A DNA stretch of 64,000 nucleotides, from positions 1,298,800-1,362,799 of the forward strand of contig VTFK01000051.1 of assembly GCA_009617715.1 (NCBI GenBank), in the 5' to 3' direction. This DNA comes from Plectrocnemia conspersa (Eukaryota; Arthropoda; Insecta; Trichoptera; Polycentropodidae). This document shows, piece after piece, positions 63,075 through 64,000 of this stretch; within the stretch, counting starts at the first letter, position 1; the number at the start of each line of letters is the position of its first letter. Below the pieces are notes generated by a model. The model did not search any database. It had not been told where the DNA came from and saw only the letters and a list, made by a program, of their open reading frames with translations. Both the position numbers and the translations under genes were made by a program.

Positions 63075-64000
63075 CGTATTACCGGCTTGGCAATATGCCA
63101 ACTCAAATCAGTCCCTACAGTACTCTCCCCTAGCAATTAATTATTGCAAAATTTGACTAGGAGAAGTGGAATTTAACGCACGATAAATCGGCGCGAGCAA
63201 AGAAAAAGGACTCTGAAGCACAAGAGGGTCGGTGCGAGCGAAAGTGTTGCTCTAGCACACGGTAAGGTGGTGTTGTGTTAGTATTAACTACCATTGTTCT
63301 GTCTCGTATTTATGACATATGCAAAATCAGATGCGTTAAGCAATTATTCAAGCTAGATCAATATGTGTTTGTTGAATGCTTTTATTTTTAATTAAGTCCG
63401 TGTGATTGTACTCGGATCTTTTATTTTTCTGTTGTGCGTCACGTAAAATAGTTTGTGTTTCTACTGGCTTTTCAAGTAATATTCGGTAAAAAAAATCATA
63501 GTGTTTTAAGTATCGAAAAGTTTTTGATGGTCGACTGGTTCTGGAAGTGATAGTATAGCATTATAGAAAAAATATCTCTGCTGCTCATAGTATTTTTTTT
63601 AATAAAACTTACTTGTAAGTATTTATTATGTATGATTAACTAGCTTAAATTGTACGAATTTACTTCGTTATAACGCATTAGGTTTACGCTTGTCAGGTTA
63701 CAACTGAAGATATTTTATTGTCTGAGATGTTTGAATACGGCTACAGGGAGTTGTCTTTAAATGCTATGATAAGTTCATTTTGATCAGCGAAATTAATCTT
63801 GATAATTTTTTGTAGTGACTTGTGTATTTTAAATGACGTTAAAATAGTGTTTGTAAATATAGTGGAAGGCGTGAATAAGTTTGATTTTTTTTTAAAAAAA
63901 AAACATATTTTGGTATTCCAGTCTGAAACGGTGATGGCATTAAGTGTTCTATAGTCGCCGCCATACACGAGCGGATCTGTCCGTCGCGAGTGCCTGGCGG
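63075..64000. other. Probable insertion in an intron of paralogue C, running off the edge
   Basis: The donor after 63045 is followed within 30 bases by an acceptor-like TATATTTTAG, but no EGF exon follows. Instead comes a more GC-rich, CG-containing stretch (GGCGCGAGC, GTCGGTGCGAGCG), and the window ends in GTCCGTCGCGAGTGCCTGGC. This looks like the 5' part of an inserted element, but no protein was recognised. Confidence 0.4.

Noticed and set aside
63741..63968. Minus-strand ORF of 75 codons at the right edge
   Set aside because: Low-complexity composition with no motif; probably a chance frame in an inserted element.

Overview
The window is animal nuclear DNA, most likely from an insect. 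It is very AT-rich, its genes are split into many short exons with GT..AG introns, and it carries several arthropod-type transposon families (piggyBac, Tc1, hAT, Jockey-like and Penelope-like). The species cannot be named from the sequence. All host genes read on the + strand. Exon borders were set by hand from splice sites, reading phase and family conservation.

Layout. (1) 264-9727: the last ~630 residues of CAPS/Cadps, the calcium-dependent secretion activator, in 14 constitutive exons plus a candidate 36-nt cassette microexon in its 3.8-kb intron. (2) 9728-16549: intergenic, holding a 1.4-kb TIR element and a hAT-like MITE. (3) 16550-29636: a 27-exon fibulin-1 gene with signal peptide, anaphylatoxin-like cysteine modules, about 16 EGF-like modules and a fibulin C-terminal domain. 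One exon carries a one-base frameshift. (4) 30320-40172: a complete, shorter fibulin-like paralogue of about 566 codons. (5) 41237-49740: a decayed fibulin region. It has five 5' exons with a broken signal-peptide exon, a Jockey-like LINE where EGF exons would be expected, orphan exons of unknown origin, and fossil pieces of a second fibulin-1 copy. (6) 53286-63045 onward: a further fibulin-like paralogue, open in all 11 visible exons and running off the right edge.

The fibulin genes are a head-to-tail tandem family. Promoter, signal-peptide exon, anaphylatoxin-like exons and intron phases are shared between copies, while the number and kind of EGF exons differ. Fibulins are secreted extracellular-matrix and basement-membrane proteins, so the cluster looks like a lineage-specific expansion of matrix glycoproteins. 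CAPS acts in dense-core vesicle exocytosis and is simply a neighbour.

The introns hold most of the mobile DNA. There are four copies of a TTAA-flanked piggyBac-type MITE with a perfect internal palindrome, one of them nested inside a Tc1 element that still has both TIRs. There is also a TA-flanked element with ~43-bp TIRs, foldback MITEs, and fragments of piggyBac, Penelope-like and non-LTR transposase or reverse-transcriptase genes. No CRISPR, rRNA or convincing tRNA was seen.
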